53,482 bases of DNA, taken from the NCBI GenBank assembly GCA_035690495.1, contig DASSKK010000104.1, positions 1-53,482 of the forward strand, written 5' to 3'. The notes beneath the pieces are model-generated. The model was given only the letters and a program-made list of their open reading frames with translations. It did not search any database and was not told the origin of the DNA. Positions 17,400 through 25,565 of this stretch are shown in pieces. This stretch comes from DASSKK01 sp035690495 (GTDB lineage: Bacteria > Actinomycetota > Actinomycetes > Propionibacteriales > Nocardioidaceae). A program made the position numbers and the translations under genes. The first letter of the stretch is position 1; every line of letters starts with the position of its first letter.

Positions 17400-18953
17400 T
17401 CAGTCGTCGAACGCCTCCACGACCGCCTCGTCGATCGTGTGCTGCGGGCCCTTGAACCAGTGCCGCGCAGAGCTGACCCACCAGATGGTGATCACGATCA
17501 AGGACCCGATGGTGAGTATCGGTGCGTAGTTCACGCTGCTCCAGGTGAAGTCCTTGTTCCCCGGCCAACCCTGGGGCACGAACGGCAGGATGAAGTACAC
17601 CGAGATGATCCCGATCTCGGCGACGGCGACGAGATTCATCCACTTGTACTTCCTGCCAAGCGTCCACGAGCCCGGCTCGAAGTCGTCGCCCAGCTTCCAG
17701 CGCAGGAAGATCGGGATCGCGAACGCGAGGTACAACCCGATCACGGCGACCGACGTGATGGCGTAGAACGCGATCGGGATGCCGCCGATCCCCTTGAGCG
17801 CGGGCAGGGTGATGATCGCGCCGATGATCGCCACGAAGACCACGGCGTTGGCGGGCACCCTGGTGGCCGAGACGCGCGAGAGCGTGCGGGACCCCGGGAT
17901 CGCGCGGTCCCGGCTGAACGCGAAGGTCATCCGGGAGGCGCTGGTCAAGCAGGCGACCGTGCAGAAGAACTGTCCCGCGGTCGAGATAGCCAGCACGAGG
18001 AAGTGCCACCCTTCGGGGAGCGCCTGACCGAAGATGACGTCCACGGCTCCGCCGCCCTTGGTCACACCGGCCGGGTCTTGGACCGCGAACAGGAACGCCA
18101 GGAGCAGCACCCAGCCGCCGATGGCGGAGTAGGCGATCGACTGCCAGATTCCCCTCGCGGCACCCTGTGAAGCCTGGTGGGTCTCCTCGGAGAGGTGGGC
18201 AGACGCGTCGAACCCGGTGATGGTGTACTGCGTGAGCAGGAAGCCGAGCGGTAGCACGAGGAACCAGTACGTGCCGCTGCCGACGTGGTCGCCGCCCCAG
18301 CCGGAGTTGTTCAGCCGGTCGGTGAACACGAATGCGATGCTCTGGTGCGTCTGCGGGATGACGATGAGCACGAGCACGACGATCGCCGCGCCCGCAACGT
18401 GCCACCAGACCGAGATGTTGTTGAGCACCGCCATCAGGTGTCCCGAGAAGATGTTGAGCAGGGCCGCGACGGCCAAGATGACGACGAACAGGATGTAGAC
18501 CCGCGTCAGAGAGTATCCGTCGGACCATGACTTGCTGATCGTCGAGAGCGTCAGGTCGAGGAAGGTCGCGCAACCGTAGGCCACCGACGCGGTCACCGCG
18601 AGCAGCCCGATCAGGTTCAGCCAGCCGGTGAAGAATCCGGCGCCGGGTCCACCCATCTTGGATGCCCACCAGTAGATGCCTCCCGAGGTCGGGTAGGCGG
18701 AGACGAGCTCGGACATCGTGAACCCGATCAGCAGGATGAACAGCGAGATGATGGGCCAGCCCCACGAGATCGCGATCGGTCCGCCGTTGTTCCAGGCCTG
18801 CCCGAATGTCGTGAAGCAGCCCGCGAGGATGGAGATGATCGAGAACGAGATCGCGAAGTTCGAGAAGCCCGACCAGGACCTGTGCAGCTCCTGCTTGTAC
18901 CCGAGCTCGGCCAGCCGTCGCTCATCCGGGGACAGTTGGGACAAATCAGCCAT
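17400..18953 (-). CDS. APC-superfamily amino acid/amine permease
   Basis: This 517-residue membrane protein has about 12 hydrophobic segments in the pattern of the amino acid-polyamine-organocation superfamily. The first helix follows an ELHRSWSGFSNFAISFS stretch, and the SAYPTSGGIYWWAS motif around residues 90-105 matches GABA/amine permeases of the BAT1/GabP-like group. The ATG at 18953 is supported by a GGAG ribosome site six bases upstream; further in-frame start codons upstream run through the operator region. The promoter region carries the GTCTAGAC operator shared with the kinase gene. It is probably the importer for the amine used by the island. The substrate is not identifiable from sequence. 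Confidence 0.85.
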   Translation of the reverse strand: MADLSQLSPDERRLAELGYKQELHRSWSGFSNFAISFSIISILAGCFTTFGQAWNNGGPIAISWGWPIISLFILLIGFTMSELVSAYPTSGGIYWWASKMGGPGAGFFTGWLNLIGLLAVTASVAYGCATFLDLTLSTISKSWSDGYSLTRVYILFVVILAVAALLNIFSGHLMAVLNNISVWWHVAGAAIVVLVLIVIPQTHQSIAFVFTDRLNNSGWGGDHVGSGTYWFLVLPLGFLLTQYTITGFDASAHLSEETHQASQGAARGIWQSIAYSAIGGWVLLLAFLFAVQDPAGVTKGGGAVDVIFGQALPEGWHFLVLAISTAGQFFCTVACLTSASRMTFAFSRDRAIPGSRTLSRVSATRVPANAVVFVAIIGAIITLPALKGIGGIPIAFYAITSVAVIGLYLAFAIPIFLRWKLGDDFEPGSWTLGRKYKWMNLVAVAEIGIISVYFILPFVPQGWPGNKDFTWSSVNYAPILTIGSLIVITIWWVSSARHWFKGPQHTIDEAVVEAFDD

Positions 18954-19006
18954 GAGATCGCTCCTGCTGTCTGCGAAGTTGGCTAACGCTAGCGCGGCCG
19001 TGATAT

Positions 19007-19032
19007 AGCGTCTAGACCTTTCCTGGGAAAGG
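19007..19032. promoter_or_regulatory. GTCTAGAC operator, copy 2, abutting a second dyad
   Basis: AGCGTCTAGACCTT (19007-19020) repeats copy 1 in the opposite orientation. It overlaps a second dyad, CCTTTCC-TG-GGAAAGG (19017-19032). Both lie in the divergent region between the permease and the FadR-type regulator. A simple reading is one dyad per GntR protein, which would link control of the two arms of the island. Confidence 0.65.
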
Positions 19033-19047
19033 TTTGGAGTCAGACCA

Positions 19048-19815
19048 TTGACAGTGTCTCGACCACTGCGCAGACTTTCCGACGTGTCGTCGGTGTCCAG
19101 CCTGGAGCTGAGCGATGCCGTGCTTCGCCCTGTGCGCGGGCTCCATGCTTTCGAGGCCTGCGTAGAACAGCTCGCCACGGCGATCCGGCTGGGCGTCTAC
19201 CCGAACGGCACCAGTCTGCCGCCCGAGCGCGAGCTCGCCGGTCGTGTCGGCGTCTCCCGTGCCACACTGCGCGAGGCGATCGCGGCTCTCCGCGAGGCAG
19301 GCTTCGTGCAGACCCGGCGCGGCCGGGGAGGTGGGTCCGTGGTTGCCTACCGCCCGAAGGCGCCGTCGGCAAGCGCGGCAAGGGCGCTCGCCTCCCGCGG
19401 AGGGCACCTGCGAGACACCCTCGTGTTCCGGCGGATCGTGGAGCCTGGCGCGTGTCACCTCGCCGCCTCGCGTGAGATCGGCGAAGCACAGCGGCGGCTG
19501 CTCGATGCTGCGCACGAGGAGGTCGCCGCCGCCACTGACCCGGCTGAGCACCGACAGGCGGACTCGCGCTTCCATCTGGCGATCGCGGCGGCGACCGAGT
19601 CCGCGCTCACGATCCGCGCGGTGAGCTCCGTGCAGGCCGACCTGCACGACATGCTCAACGCCATTCCCGTGCTTGCCGTCAACATCGAGCACTCGAACGA
19701 GCAGCACGCCGGCATCGTCAAAGCGATTCTCGCCGGCAACTCGGTCAAGGCCCGGCGGGTGATGGAGGCGCACTGTGACGACACGGCAGCCCTGCTGCGC
19801 GGGCTTCTCGACTAG
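19048..19815 (+). CDS. GntR regulator of the FadR type (FCD domain)
   Basis: The 255-residue product has a winged helix around residues 60-100 (ELAGRVGVSRATLREAIAALREAGFVQT, then a glycine-rich wing) and a C-terminal FCD helical domain with the metal-type positions RHQADSRFHLAIA and EQHAGIVKAI. It heads the rightward arm of the amine island and probably controls the ligase operon and itself. The TTG at 19048 is used because GGAG lies eight bases upstream; GTG six bases later is an alternative. Two different GntR regulators flank one divergent promoter here, which suggests response to two metabolites. Confidence 0.85.
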   Translation: MTVSRPLRRLSDVSSVSSLELSDAVLRPVRGLHAFEACVEQLATAIRLGVYPNGTSLPPERELAGRVGVSRATLREAIAALREAGFVQTRRGRGGGSVVAYRPKAPSASAARALASRGGHLRDTLVFRRIVEPGACHLAASREIGEAQRRLLDAAHEEVAAATDPAEHRQADSRFHLAIAAATESALTIRAVSSVQADLHDMLNAIPVLAVNIEHSNEQHAGIVKAILAGNSVKARRVMEAHCDDTAALLRGLLD

Positions 19816-19865
19816 CGGGACAGCTCCACCAGCACACGGGTCAGGACAGGAGAGAGGACGAGGAG

Positions 19866-21236
19866 ATGACGAGGCGCAACGACCGGATGCTGGCCATGGA
19901 GGGTCTTCGGCACAGGATCGACGCCGGTGAGATCGACACCGTCGTGGTTGCGTTCACCGACATGCAGGGGCGACTGCAGGGCAAGCGGCTGCACGCGGCG
20001 TACTTCCGCGACGTCGTCGCCGAGCACGGTGGCACCGAGGGCTGCAACTACCTGCTCGGCGTGGACGTGGACATGAACACCGTCGACGGCTACGCGATGA
20101 CGTCGTGGGAGAAGGGCTACGGGGACATGGAGTTCCTGCTCGACGAAGACACCATCCGGCTGCTGCCTCAGCATCCGGCGACGGCGATGGTGCAGTGCGA
20201 CCTCGCCTGGGCGAGCGGCGAACCCATCCAGGCCTCCCCGCGCGCGATCCTGCGCGGCCAGGTCCAGCGCGCCGCCGACGCGGGGTTCGTCGCACTCGCC
20301 GGCACGGAGCTGGAGTTCATCGTGTTCGACGACTCCTACGAGTCGGCCTGGCGCGCCGGCTACCGCGATCTCACCCCGGCGAACCAGTACAACGTCGACT
20401 ACTCGATCGTCGGCACGTCGCGCGTGGAGCCACTGCTCCGCGACATCCGCAACTCGATGTATGCCGCGGGCATGAACGTCGAGGGCGCGAAGGGGGAGTG
20501 CAACCTCGGGCAGCACGAGATCGGCTTCCTGTACGACGACGTGCTCACGACCGCCGACAACCACGCGGTCTACAAGACCGCGGCCAAGGAGATCGCGGCA
20601 CTGCACGGCAAGTCGCTCACGTTCATGGCGAAGTTCAACGAGCGCGAGGGGAACTCCTGCCACATCCACCTGTCCCTGCGGGGCACGGACGGCAGCTTGG
20701 TCTTCTGGGACGACCGCGCGCAGCGCCGTACCCCCCTCTACGACCAGTTCGTGGCCGGCGTGCTGGCCACGATGGCCGACTTCACCCTCTGCTACGCGCC
20801 GAACGTCAACTCCTACAAGCGGTTCGCAGCCGGCTCCTTCGCACCCACCGCAATCGCCTGGGGCGAGGACAACCGCACCTGCGCCGTCCGGCTGGTCGGC
20901 CGGGGAGCCTCCGCCAGGATGGAGAACCGTCTGCCGGGCGGCGACGTCAACCCCTACCTGGCGCTCGCCGCGATGCTCGCCGGCGGTCTGCACGGCATCG
21001 AGAACGAGCTCGAGCTCGAGCCCGAGCTGGTGGGCAACGCCTATCTGTCGGACCGTCCCCGGGTGCCCACCACATTGCGGGCGGCCAGGGAGGCGTTCAC
21101 GTCCTCGAAGGTCGCTCGCCAAAGTCTCGGTGAAGAGGTGGTGGACCACTACGCGAACATGGCCGACGTGGAGCTGCAGGCCTACGAGGCAGCCGTCACC
21201 GACTGGGAGCTGCGACGCGGCTTCGAGAGGATGTGA
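19866..21236 (+). CDS. Glutamine synthetase-like gamma-glutamylamine ligase
   Basis: The 456-residue protein has the glutamine synthetase fold: an N-terminal beta-grasp (FTDMQGRLQGKRL) and a catalytic domain with the metal-binding GTELEFIVFD, the GECNLGQHEIG block, the NSCHIHLSL histidine segment and RMENRLPGGDVNPYLALAAML. Its neighbours are an aldehyde dehydrogenase, an SDR and a class I amidotransferase hydrolase. This makes it a probable PuuA/GlnA4-type ligase that attaches glutamate to an amine, rather than an ammonia-assimilating enzyme. The length is close to PuuA (472) and no adenylylation-site tyrosine motif of GlnA is apparent. A GAGGACGAGGAG ribosome site precedes the ATG. Confidence 0.87.
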   Translation: MTRRNDRMLAMEGLRHRIDAGEIDTVVVAFTDMQGRLQGKRLHAAYFRDVVAEHGGTEGCNYLLGVDVDMNTVDGYAMTSWEKGYGDMEFLLDEDTIRLLPQHPATAMVQCDLAWASGEPIQASPRAILRGQVQRAADAGFVALAGTELEFIVFDDSYESAWRAGYRDLTPANQYNVDYSIVGTSRVEPLLRDIRNSMYAAGMNVEGAKGECNLGQHEIGFLYDDVLTTADNHAVYKTAAKEIAALHGKSLTFMAKFNEREGNSCHIHLSLRGTDGSLVFWDDRAQRRTPLYDQFVAGVLATMADFTLCYAPNVNSYKRFAAGSFAPTAIAWGEDNRTCAVRLVGRGASARMENRLPGGDVNPYLALAAMLAGGLHGIENELELEPELVGNAYLSDRPRVPTTLRAAREAFTSSKVARQSLGEEVVDHYANMADVELQAYEAAVTDWELRRGFERM

Positions 21237-21237
21237 G

Positions 21238-22599
21238 ATGAGCACCTGCACCGTGATCAACCCGGCCACGGCCGACCCGGTCGCAGAGGTGGAACTGTGC
21301 TCGGTGGAGCAGGCGGACGGCGCCATCGAGCGTGCGCATGCCGCGTTCACCGACTGGCGGAGCATCGCTCCGGGTGAGCGGGCGAGACTGCTTCGCCGGT
21401 TCGCGGCGGTCGTCGACGCGCATATCGACGAGCTCGCGGAGATCGAGGTCCGCAACGCCGGGCACACCTGGGCCAACGCCACCTGGGAGGCCGGCAACGT
21501 CCGGGACGTGCTGAACTACTACTCTGCGGCGCCCGAGCGGATGTTCGGACGCCAGATCCCGGTGCCTGGCGGGGTGGACCTGACCTTCCGGGAGCCCCTC
21601 GGAGTCGTCGGCATCATCGTGCCGTGGAACTTCCCCATGCCCATCCTCGGTTGGGGCATGGGACCGGCGCTCGCGGCAGGGAACACCGTCGTCGCCAAGC
21701 CCGCGGAGCTCACCCCGCTCACCGCCCTGCGCATCGGCGCGCTCGCGCTCGAGGCGGGCATCCCCGAAGGCGTGCTCACGGTCCTGCCGGGCAAGGGCTC
21801 GGTGGTCGGTGCCCGGTTCGTCAGCCACCCGTTGGTGCGCAAGGTGTGCTTCACCGGGTCCACCGAGGTCGGCAAGTCGATCATGGCCGGCTGCGCCGAG
21901 CAGGTGAAGCGGTGCACCCTCGAGCTCGGCGGCAAGAGCGCGAACGTCGTGTTCGCGGACGCGGACCTGGCCACGGCCGCCGCGACCGCGCCGTACTCGG
22001 TGTTCGACAACGCCGGCCAGGACTGCTGCGCCCGGTCCCGCATCTTGGTGGAGCGCACGGCGTACGACGAGTTCCTCGGCCTGCTGGAACCGGCCGTCGC
22101 GAACATGGTCGTGCTCGATCCGCAGGATCGCGCCAGCGAGATGGGGCCACTGATCTCCGCAGAGCAGAAGCGGTCCGTGCAGGGCTACCTCGACGAGGTG
22201 GAAGTCGCCTTCACCGGCTCGGCGCCGGACGGGCCCGGCTTCTGGATGCCTCCCACTGTGGTTCTGGCCGACTCTGCCGAGCAGCGCATCTGGCGCGAGG
22301 AGGTGTTCGGACCTGTGGTCGCGGTGCTGCCGTTCGACGACGAGGCCGATGCGGTGGCGATGGCCAACGACACAGAGTACGGACTGTCCGGATCCATCTT
22401 CAGCCGGGACATCGGTCGCGCCCTGCGCGTCGCCCGCGGCATCGAGTCGGGCAACCTCAGCGTGAACTCGCACTCGGCGGTCCGCTACTGGACCCCCTTC
22501 GGCGGCTTCAAGCAGTCCGGCCTCGGGCGCGAGCTCGGACCCGACGCTCCGAACGCGTTCACCGAGGAGAAGAACGTCTTCATAGCCACCGGTGGTTGA
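21238..22599 (+). CDS. NAD(P)-dependent aldehyde dehydrogenase
   Basis: This 453-residue aldehyde dehydrogenase oxidises an aldehyde to the acid. It carries the PWNFPMPILGWG cofactor segment, KPAELTPLTA, FTGSTEVGKSI, the general base in LELGGKSANVVF and the catalytic cysteine in NAGQDCCARSR. The ATG at 21238 lies one base after the ligase stop, so the two are tightly coupled. By context it would oxidise the gamma-glutamylated aminoaldehyde of the pathway, as PuuC does. The final codons and the stop are provided by a copy of the dispersed GGTGGTTGAGGAG repeat, so the repeat has truncated or reshaped the C-terminus (TEEKNVFIATGG then stop). Confidence 0.9.
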   Translation: MSTCTVINPATADPVAEVELCSVEQADGAIERAHAAFTDWRSIAPGERARLLRRFAAVVDAHIDELAEIEVRNAGHTWANATWEAGNVRDVLNYYSAAPERMFGRQIPVPGGVDLTFREPLGVVGIIVPWNFPMPILGWGMGPALAAGNTVVAKPAELTPLTALRIGALALEAGIPEGVLTVLPGKGSVVGARFVSHPLVRKVCFTGSTEVGKSIMAGCAEQVKRCTLELGGKSANVVFADADLATAAATAPYSVFDNAGQDCCARSRILVERTAYDEFLGLLEPAVANMVVLDPQDRASEMGPLISAEQKRSVQGYLDEVEVAFTGSAPDGPGFWMPPTVVLADSAEQRIWREEVFGPVVAVLPFDDEADAVAMANDTEYGLSGSIFSRDIGRALRVARGIESGNLSVNSHSAVRYWTPFGGFKQSGLGRELGPDAPNAFTEEKNVFIATGG

Positions 22600-22692
22600 G
22601 GAGCCGAGCCGCGAAACGGTGGTTGAGGAGCCGAGCCGCGAGACGGTGGTTGAGGAGCCGAGCCGCTAGGCGAGGCGTCTCGAAACCACCGG
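22591..22692. repeat. Three tandem 27-bp repeats plus inverted end
   Basis: Units at 22591-22617, 22618-22644 and 22645-22671 begin GGTGGTTGAGGAGCCGAGCC and differ at one to four bases. A closing GCGTCTCGAAACCACCGG forms an inverted partner to the GGTGGTT start, so the block can fold into a long hairpin. The first unit encodes the last residues and the TGA stop of the aldehyde dehydrogenase gene. The reverse complement shows the GGTTTCGAGAC...TCAACCACC frame also seen at 10219. Confidence 0.85.
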
Positions 22693-22718
22693 CAGACAAC
22701 GAGAGGACACTGACAGAC

Positions 22719-23486
22719 ATGGCAGGACGACTCGACGGCAAGGTGGCCGTCGTCACGGGCGGCTGCTCAGGCATCGGCCTGGCCACCGTGACCCGCTTCG
22801 CCGAGGAGGGGGCAAGGATGGTGATCGGCGACATCGACGACTCGCGCGGCAAGGAGATCGCGCACCGTCTCGACGCGACCTACCTGCACGTCGACGTCAC
22901 CGCGAAGGACGAGGTCGACGCGCTGTTCGCCACCGCCAAGAGCAGCTACGGGTCGGTCGACGTCGCGTTCAACAACGCAGGCATCTCCCCGCCGGAGGAC
23001 GACTCGATCCTGGACACCGACCTCGAGGCGTGGCGCCGCGTCCAGGAGGTCAACCTGACCAGCGTGTACCTCTGCTGCAAGGCGGCGCTCGGGCACATGA
23101 TCGAGCAGAGGCGCGGTTCCATCATCAACACGGCCTCGTTCGTCGCCGTGATGGGAGCCGCGACCTCGCAGATCTCCTACTCCGCGTCGAAGGGGGGCGT
23201 GCTGTCGATGTCTCGCGAGCTGGGCGTCCAGTTCGCCCGGGACGGCGTGCGGGTGAACGCGCTCTGCCCAGGGCCTGTGAACACCCCACTGCTGCAAGAG
23301 CTGTTCGCCAAGGACGCCGAGCGCGCACAGCGGCGCCTCGTGCATGTGCCGATGGGCCGCTTCGCGGAGCCGGAGGAGATTGCGAACGCGGCTCTGTTCC
23401 TGGCCTCCGACGAGTCCAGCTTCGTCACCGCGAGCACCTTCCTCGTCGACGGCGGCATCTCGGCCGCCTACGTGACACCGGTCTAG
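22719..23486 (+). CDS. Short-chain dehydrogenase/reductase
   Basis: The 255-residue SDR has the classic features: cofactor fold TGGCSGIGLATV near residues 14-25, acidic residue in VIGDIDDS for NAD(H) preference, NNAGIS, catalytic serine in NTASFVAV, the YSASK motif carrying catalytic Tyr and Lys, and PGPVNTPL after it. The ATG at 22719 is preceded by GAGAGGAC. In the operon it could oxidise an alcohol on the gamma-glutamylated substrate to the aldehyde used by the preceding dehydrogenase. That is a role not needed for putrescine but needed for an amino alcohol such as ethanolamine. The assignment is by context only. Confidence 0.87.
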   Translation: MAGRLDGKVAVVTGGCSGIGLATVTRFAEEGARMVIGDIDDSRGKEIAHRLDATYLHVDVTAKDEVDALFATAKSSYGSVDVAFNNAGISPPEDDSILDTDLEAWRRVQEVNLTSVYLCCKAALGHMIEQRRGSIINTASFVAVMGAATSQISYSASKGGVLSMSRELGVQFARDGVRVNALCPGPVNTPLLQELFAKDAERAQRRLVHVPMGRFAEPEEIANAALFLASDESSFVTASTFLVDGGISAAYVTPV

Positions 23487-23497
23487 AGGAGATCGTC

Positions 23498-24199
23498 TTG
23501 CGTCCCGTCATAGGTCTCAGCACCTACCGAGAGCGCGCACGCTGGGGGATCTGGGATGTCGCCGCGGACGTGTTGCCCGCGCAGTACGCCGATGCCGTTG
23601 CGCTGGCGGGAGGCGCGCCGGTTCTGCTTCCCCCGGCCGCCCCGGAGGCCGCGAGCGCCGTTGTCGCCCGTCTGGACGGGCTGGTGATCTCCGGGGGCGC
23701 CGACGTGGACCCAGCGGCGTACGGCGAGAAGCAACATCCTCGGACAAGCGACTGGCGGAGCGATCGTGACGCGTGGGAGTTCGCGCTGCTCGACGCCGCC
23801 GACGCCGCCGGAATCCCTGTGCTCGGTGTCTGCCGCGGAATGCAGGTGATGGCCGTGCACGCGGGTGGGACGCTCGACCAGCACACGCCCGACCTCGTAG
23901 GCAACGACGCGCACTCTCCCGGGGGCGACACGTTCGGGGACGTGGAGGTGCGGACCTGCACGGGCTCGCGGCTGAGCGCCCTGATCGGTGAGCGGGCGAG
24001 CGTCGGCTGTCACCACCACCAGTCGGTGCGCAGCCACCCCGGCTTCGAGGCGACGGCTTTCGCGGACGACGGCACCCTGGAGGCGATGGAGCGGAAGGGT
24101 GGGCGGTTCAGTGTCGCGGTCCAGTGGCACCCCGAGGTACGAGAGGACGTCGGGCTGTTCCGCGGGCTGGTCGCCGCCTCCGGTGTACTGCGCACGTAG
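23498..24199 (+). CDS. Gamma-glutamyl hydrolase, class I amidotransferase fold (PuuD-like)
   Basis: This 233-residue peptidase C26 family enzyme carries the nucleophile in GVCRGMQVMAVHAGG, the first-block motif VISGGADVDPAAYG, the HHHQSVRS segment and the catalytic HPE of VQWHPEV. PuuD-type enzymes release glutamate from gamma-glutamyl-amino acids at the end of a gamma-glutamylation pathway, which fits its place after the ligase, dehydrogenase and SDR genes. The TTG start at 23498 is chosen because AGAGGAGA stands six bases upstream and the family begins with RPVIGLS. It ends five bases from the convergent LysR gene without a visible terminator. Confidence 0.9.
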   Translation: MRPVIGLSTYRERARWGIWDVAADVLPAQYADAVALAGGAPVLLPPAAPEAASAVVARLDGLVISGGADVDPAAYGEKQHPRTSDWRSDRDAWEFALLDAADAAGIPVLGVCRGMQVMAVHAGGTLDQHTPDLVGNDAHSPGGDTFGDVEVRTCTGSRLSALIGERASVGCHHHQSVRSHPGFEATAFADDGTLEAMERKGGRFSVAVQWHPEVREDVGLFRGLVAASGVLRT

Positions 24200-24204
24200 C
24201 CACG

Positions 24205-25122
24205 TCAGAGCGGTTCGGTGATGGACTGGATGCGCCGGGTGGCCAGCTCGATCACGGAGCGGGCGGCTGGTGAGAGGTCGGCGTCGCGGCGGTGGACCAT
24301 CGCGATCGAGTCGTACATCCGCGGCCGCAGCGACACCCAGCCGGCGTTCGGCGCCAGCCGGCCGAGCAGCGGGTCGACCACGCCGCGGGGCAGCACGGAG
24401 TCGGCCAGGCCGAGCCCGACGATCTCGACGGCGGTCTCCACGTCCTCGACCTCGATCCTGGTCTGCAGCGTCGCGCCTGAACGCTGGACCACCTCGCGCA
24501 GCATCCGCCGCGAGGAGTCGTCGTCGCGCCAGGTCGTCTCGGGCAGCACGAGCTGCGCACTCGCCAGTGCGGCAGGCGTGACCGGTTTCGCCAGCCGCTC
24601 GGGGTCGGAGCTGACGTAGACCAGCTCGTCGCGAGCCACGGGCCGCACCACCATCCCCTCGGCCGCCACCGGGATCGCGATCATCGCCGCCTCCAGCCGA
24701 CCGCGGCGCAGGTCCTCCTGGACCGCGGTGGAGTTCTGGCCGATCAGCTCCACGCGCACCCCGGGATGCCGTTCGAGTACGTCGGCCACGAGCTGCGCAC
24801 CCAGGTAGAGGCGTGCCGTGCCGAAGATCCCGAACCGGATCGTGCCCGTGGCCACGCTCGCCACCGAGCGGACCGCCCGGTGCCCCGCGTCGGCAGCGTT
24901 GACGGCGCGCTCGGCGTGCGGGCGCAGCGCCTCGGCCGCTTCGGTGGGGACCATGCCGCGCCCGACGCGGCGGAACAGCGACGCGCCGACCGACCTCTCC
25001 AGCAGGCGCACCTGCTCGGAGACCGAGGGCTGCGCCAGGTCCATCTCGGTGGCCGCGCCGGTCAGCGAGCCGGCCTCGAGGGTGGCCAGGAAGCAGCGGA
25101 GCTGATGCAACGACGCAGTCAT
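24205..25122 (-). CDS. LysR-family transcriptional regulator
   Basis: The 305-residue protein has the LysR N-terminal winged helix (LHQLRCFLATLEAGSLTGAATEM with AQPSVSEQVRLLE as recognition helix) and a two-lobe periplasmic-binding-protein-like effector domain from about residue 90 (GTIRFGIFGTARLYLG). It is transcribed away from the small zinc-ribbon gene and converges with the hydrolase gene. An AT-rich dyad lies about 20 bases upstream of its start and is probably its autoregulatory site. LysR proteins often control a divergent gene, but the only one here is the 62-residue protein, so its true targets are unknown. Confidence 0.88.
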   Translation of the reverse strand: MTASLHQLRCFLATLEAGSLTGAATEMDLAQPSVSEQVRLLERSVGASLFRRVGRGMVPTEAAEALRPHAERAVNAADAGHRAVRSVASVATGTIRFGIFGTARLYLGAQLVADVLERHPGVRVELIGQNSTAVQEDLRRGRLEAAMIAIPVAAEGMVVRPVARDELVYVSSDPERLAKPVTPAALASAQLVLPETTWRDDDSSRRMLREVVQRSGATLQTRIEVEDVETAVEIVGLGLADSVLPRGVVDPLLGRLAPNAGWVSLRPRMYDSIAMVHRRDADLSPAARSVIELATRRIQSITEPL

Positions 25123-25140
25123 TAGGGAATCCCTTGAGCA

Positions 25141-25167
25141 ATAGAAGGTAACAAAGGCTACCTCTAT
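25141..25167. promoter_or_regulatory. Dyad upstream of the LysR gene
   Basis: ATAGAAGGTA and TACCTCTAT (25141-25150 and 25159-25167) form a near-palindrome around an eight-base AT-richer spacer, within an otherwise GC-rich region. Position and spacing are compatible with a LysR-type T-N11-A box for autoregulation. Confidence 0.5.
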
Positions 25168-25259
25168 GGAAGCCGCAGGCCTTAGCCTCGAGCTGTCCGG
25201 CCGCGGCGCACGCCGTACCGGCGCCGGATCGAAGACAAACCCGAGGACGAGGAGGAGCG

Positions 25260-25448
25260 ATGTTCGACTTCTGTTGCGATGCCTGTCACCGACGCGTGGT
25301 GCTCTTTGCCTCGCAGATCAAGCAGGTCGTCAACGACGAGCAGGGAATCGTGCTGGTCGTGCGCTGCTGGTGCGGCGAGCTGGGTGCGATGCGCACCGGC
25401 GCGAAGGCGCGGACCACGGCCCGTGCGGCCTGGGACCTCGCCTCCTGA
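25260..25448 (+). CDS. Small Cys-rich zinc-ribbon-like protein
   Basis: This 62-residue protein begins MFDFCCDACHRR and later has RCWCGELG, giving two Cys pairs about 30 residues apart. That spacing fits a zinc-ribbon knuckle arrangement. The hydrophobic VVLFASQIKQVV and IVLVVRCW strands between them support a small beta fold. A very strong ribosome site (GAGGAGGAG) precedes the ATG, which argues that it is real despite its size. I do not recognise a named family. It is divergent from the LysR gene with about 137 bases between starts. It could be a nucleic-acid-binding or chaperone-like accessory protein, but there is no direct evidence. Confidence 0.6.
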   Translation: MFDFCCDACHRRVVLFASQIKQVVNDEQGIVLVVRCWCGELGAMRTGAKARTTARAAWDLAS

Positions 25449-25450
25449 CC

Positions 25451-25490
25451 GCCGACCCGCGGGTAAGTAGGTGCCGACCCGCGGGTAAGT
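25451..25490. repeat. Duplicated 22-bp repeat unit upstream of the ABC exporter
   Basis: Two perfect 18-bp copies of GCCGACCCGCGGGTAAGT (25451-25468 and 25473-25490) recur with a 22-bp period. Each holds the palindrome ACCCGCGGGT. A related CACCGAACG-type pair follows up to about 25537. The units are inverted relatives of those at 27395-27450. Confidence 0.75.
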
Positions 25491-25565
25491 CATCCACACC
25501 ACCGAACGAGGCAGAACTCGGCACCGAACGGGGCACATCTCAACGGGGGTGGGCCGTGAGAGGCT

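Noticed and set aside
22591..22692. Possible CRISPR array of 27-bp units
   Set aside because: Units are directly adjacent without spacers and belong to a dispersed intergenic family.
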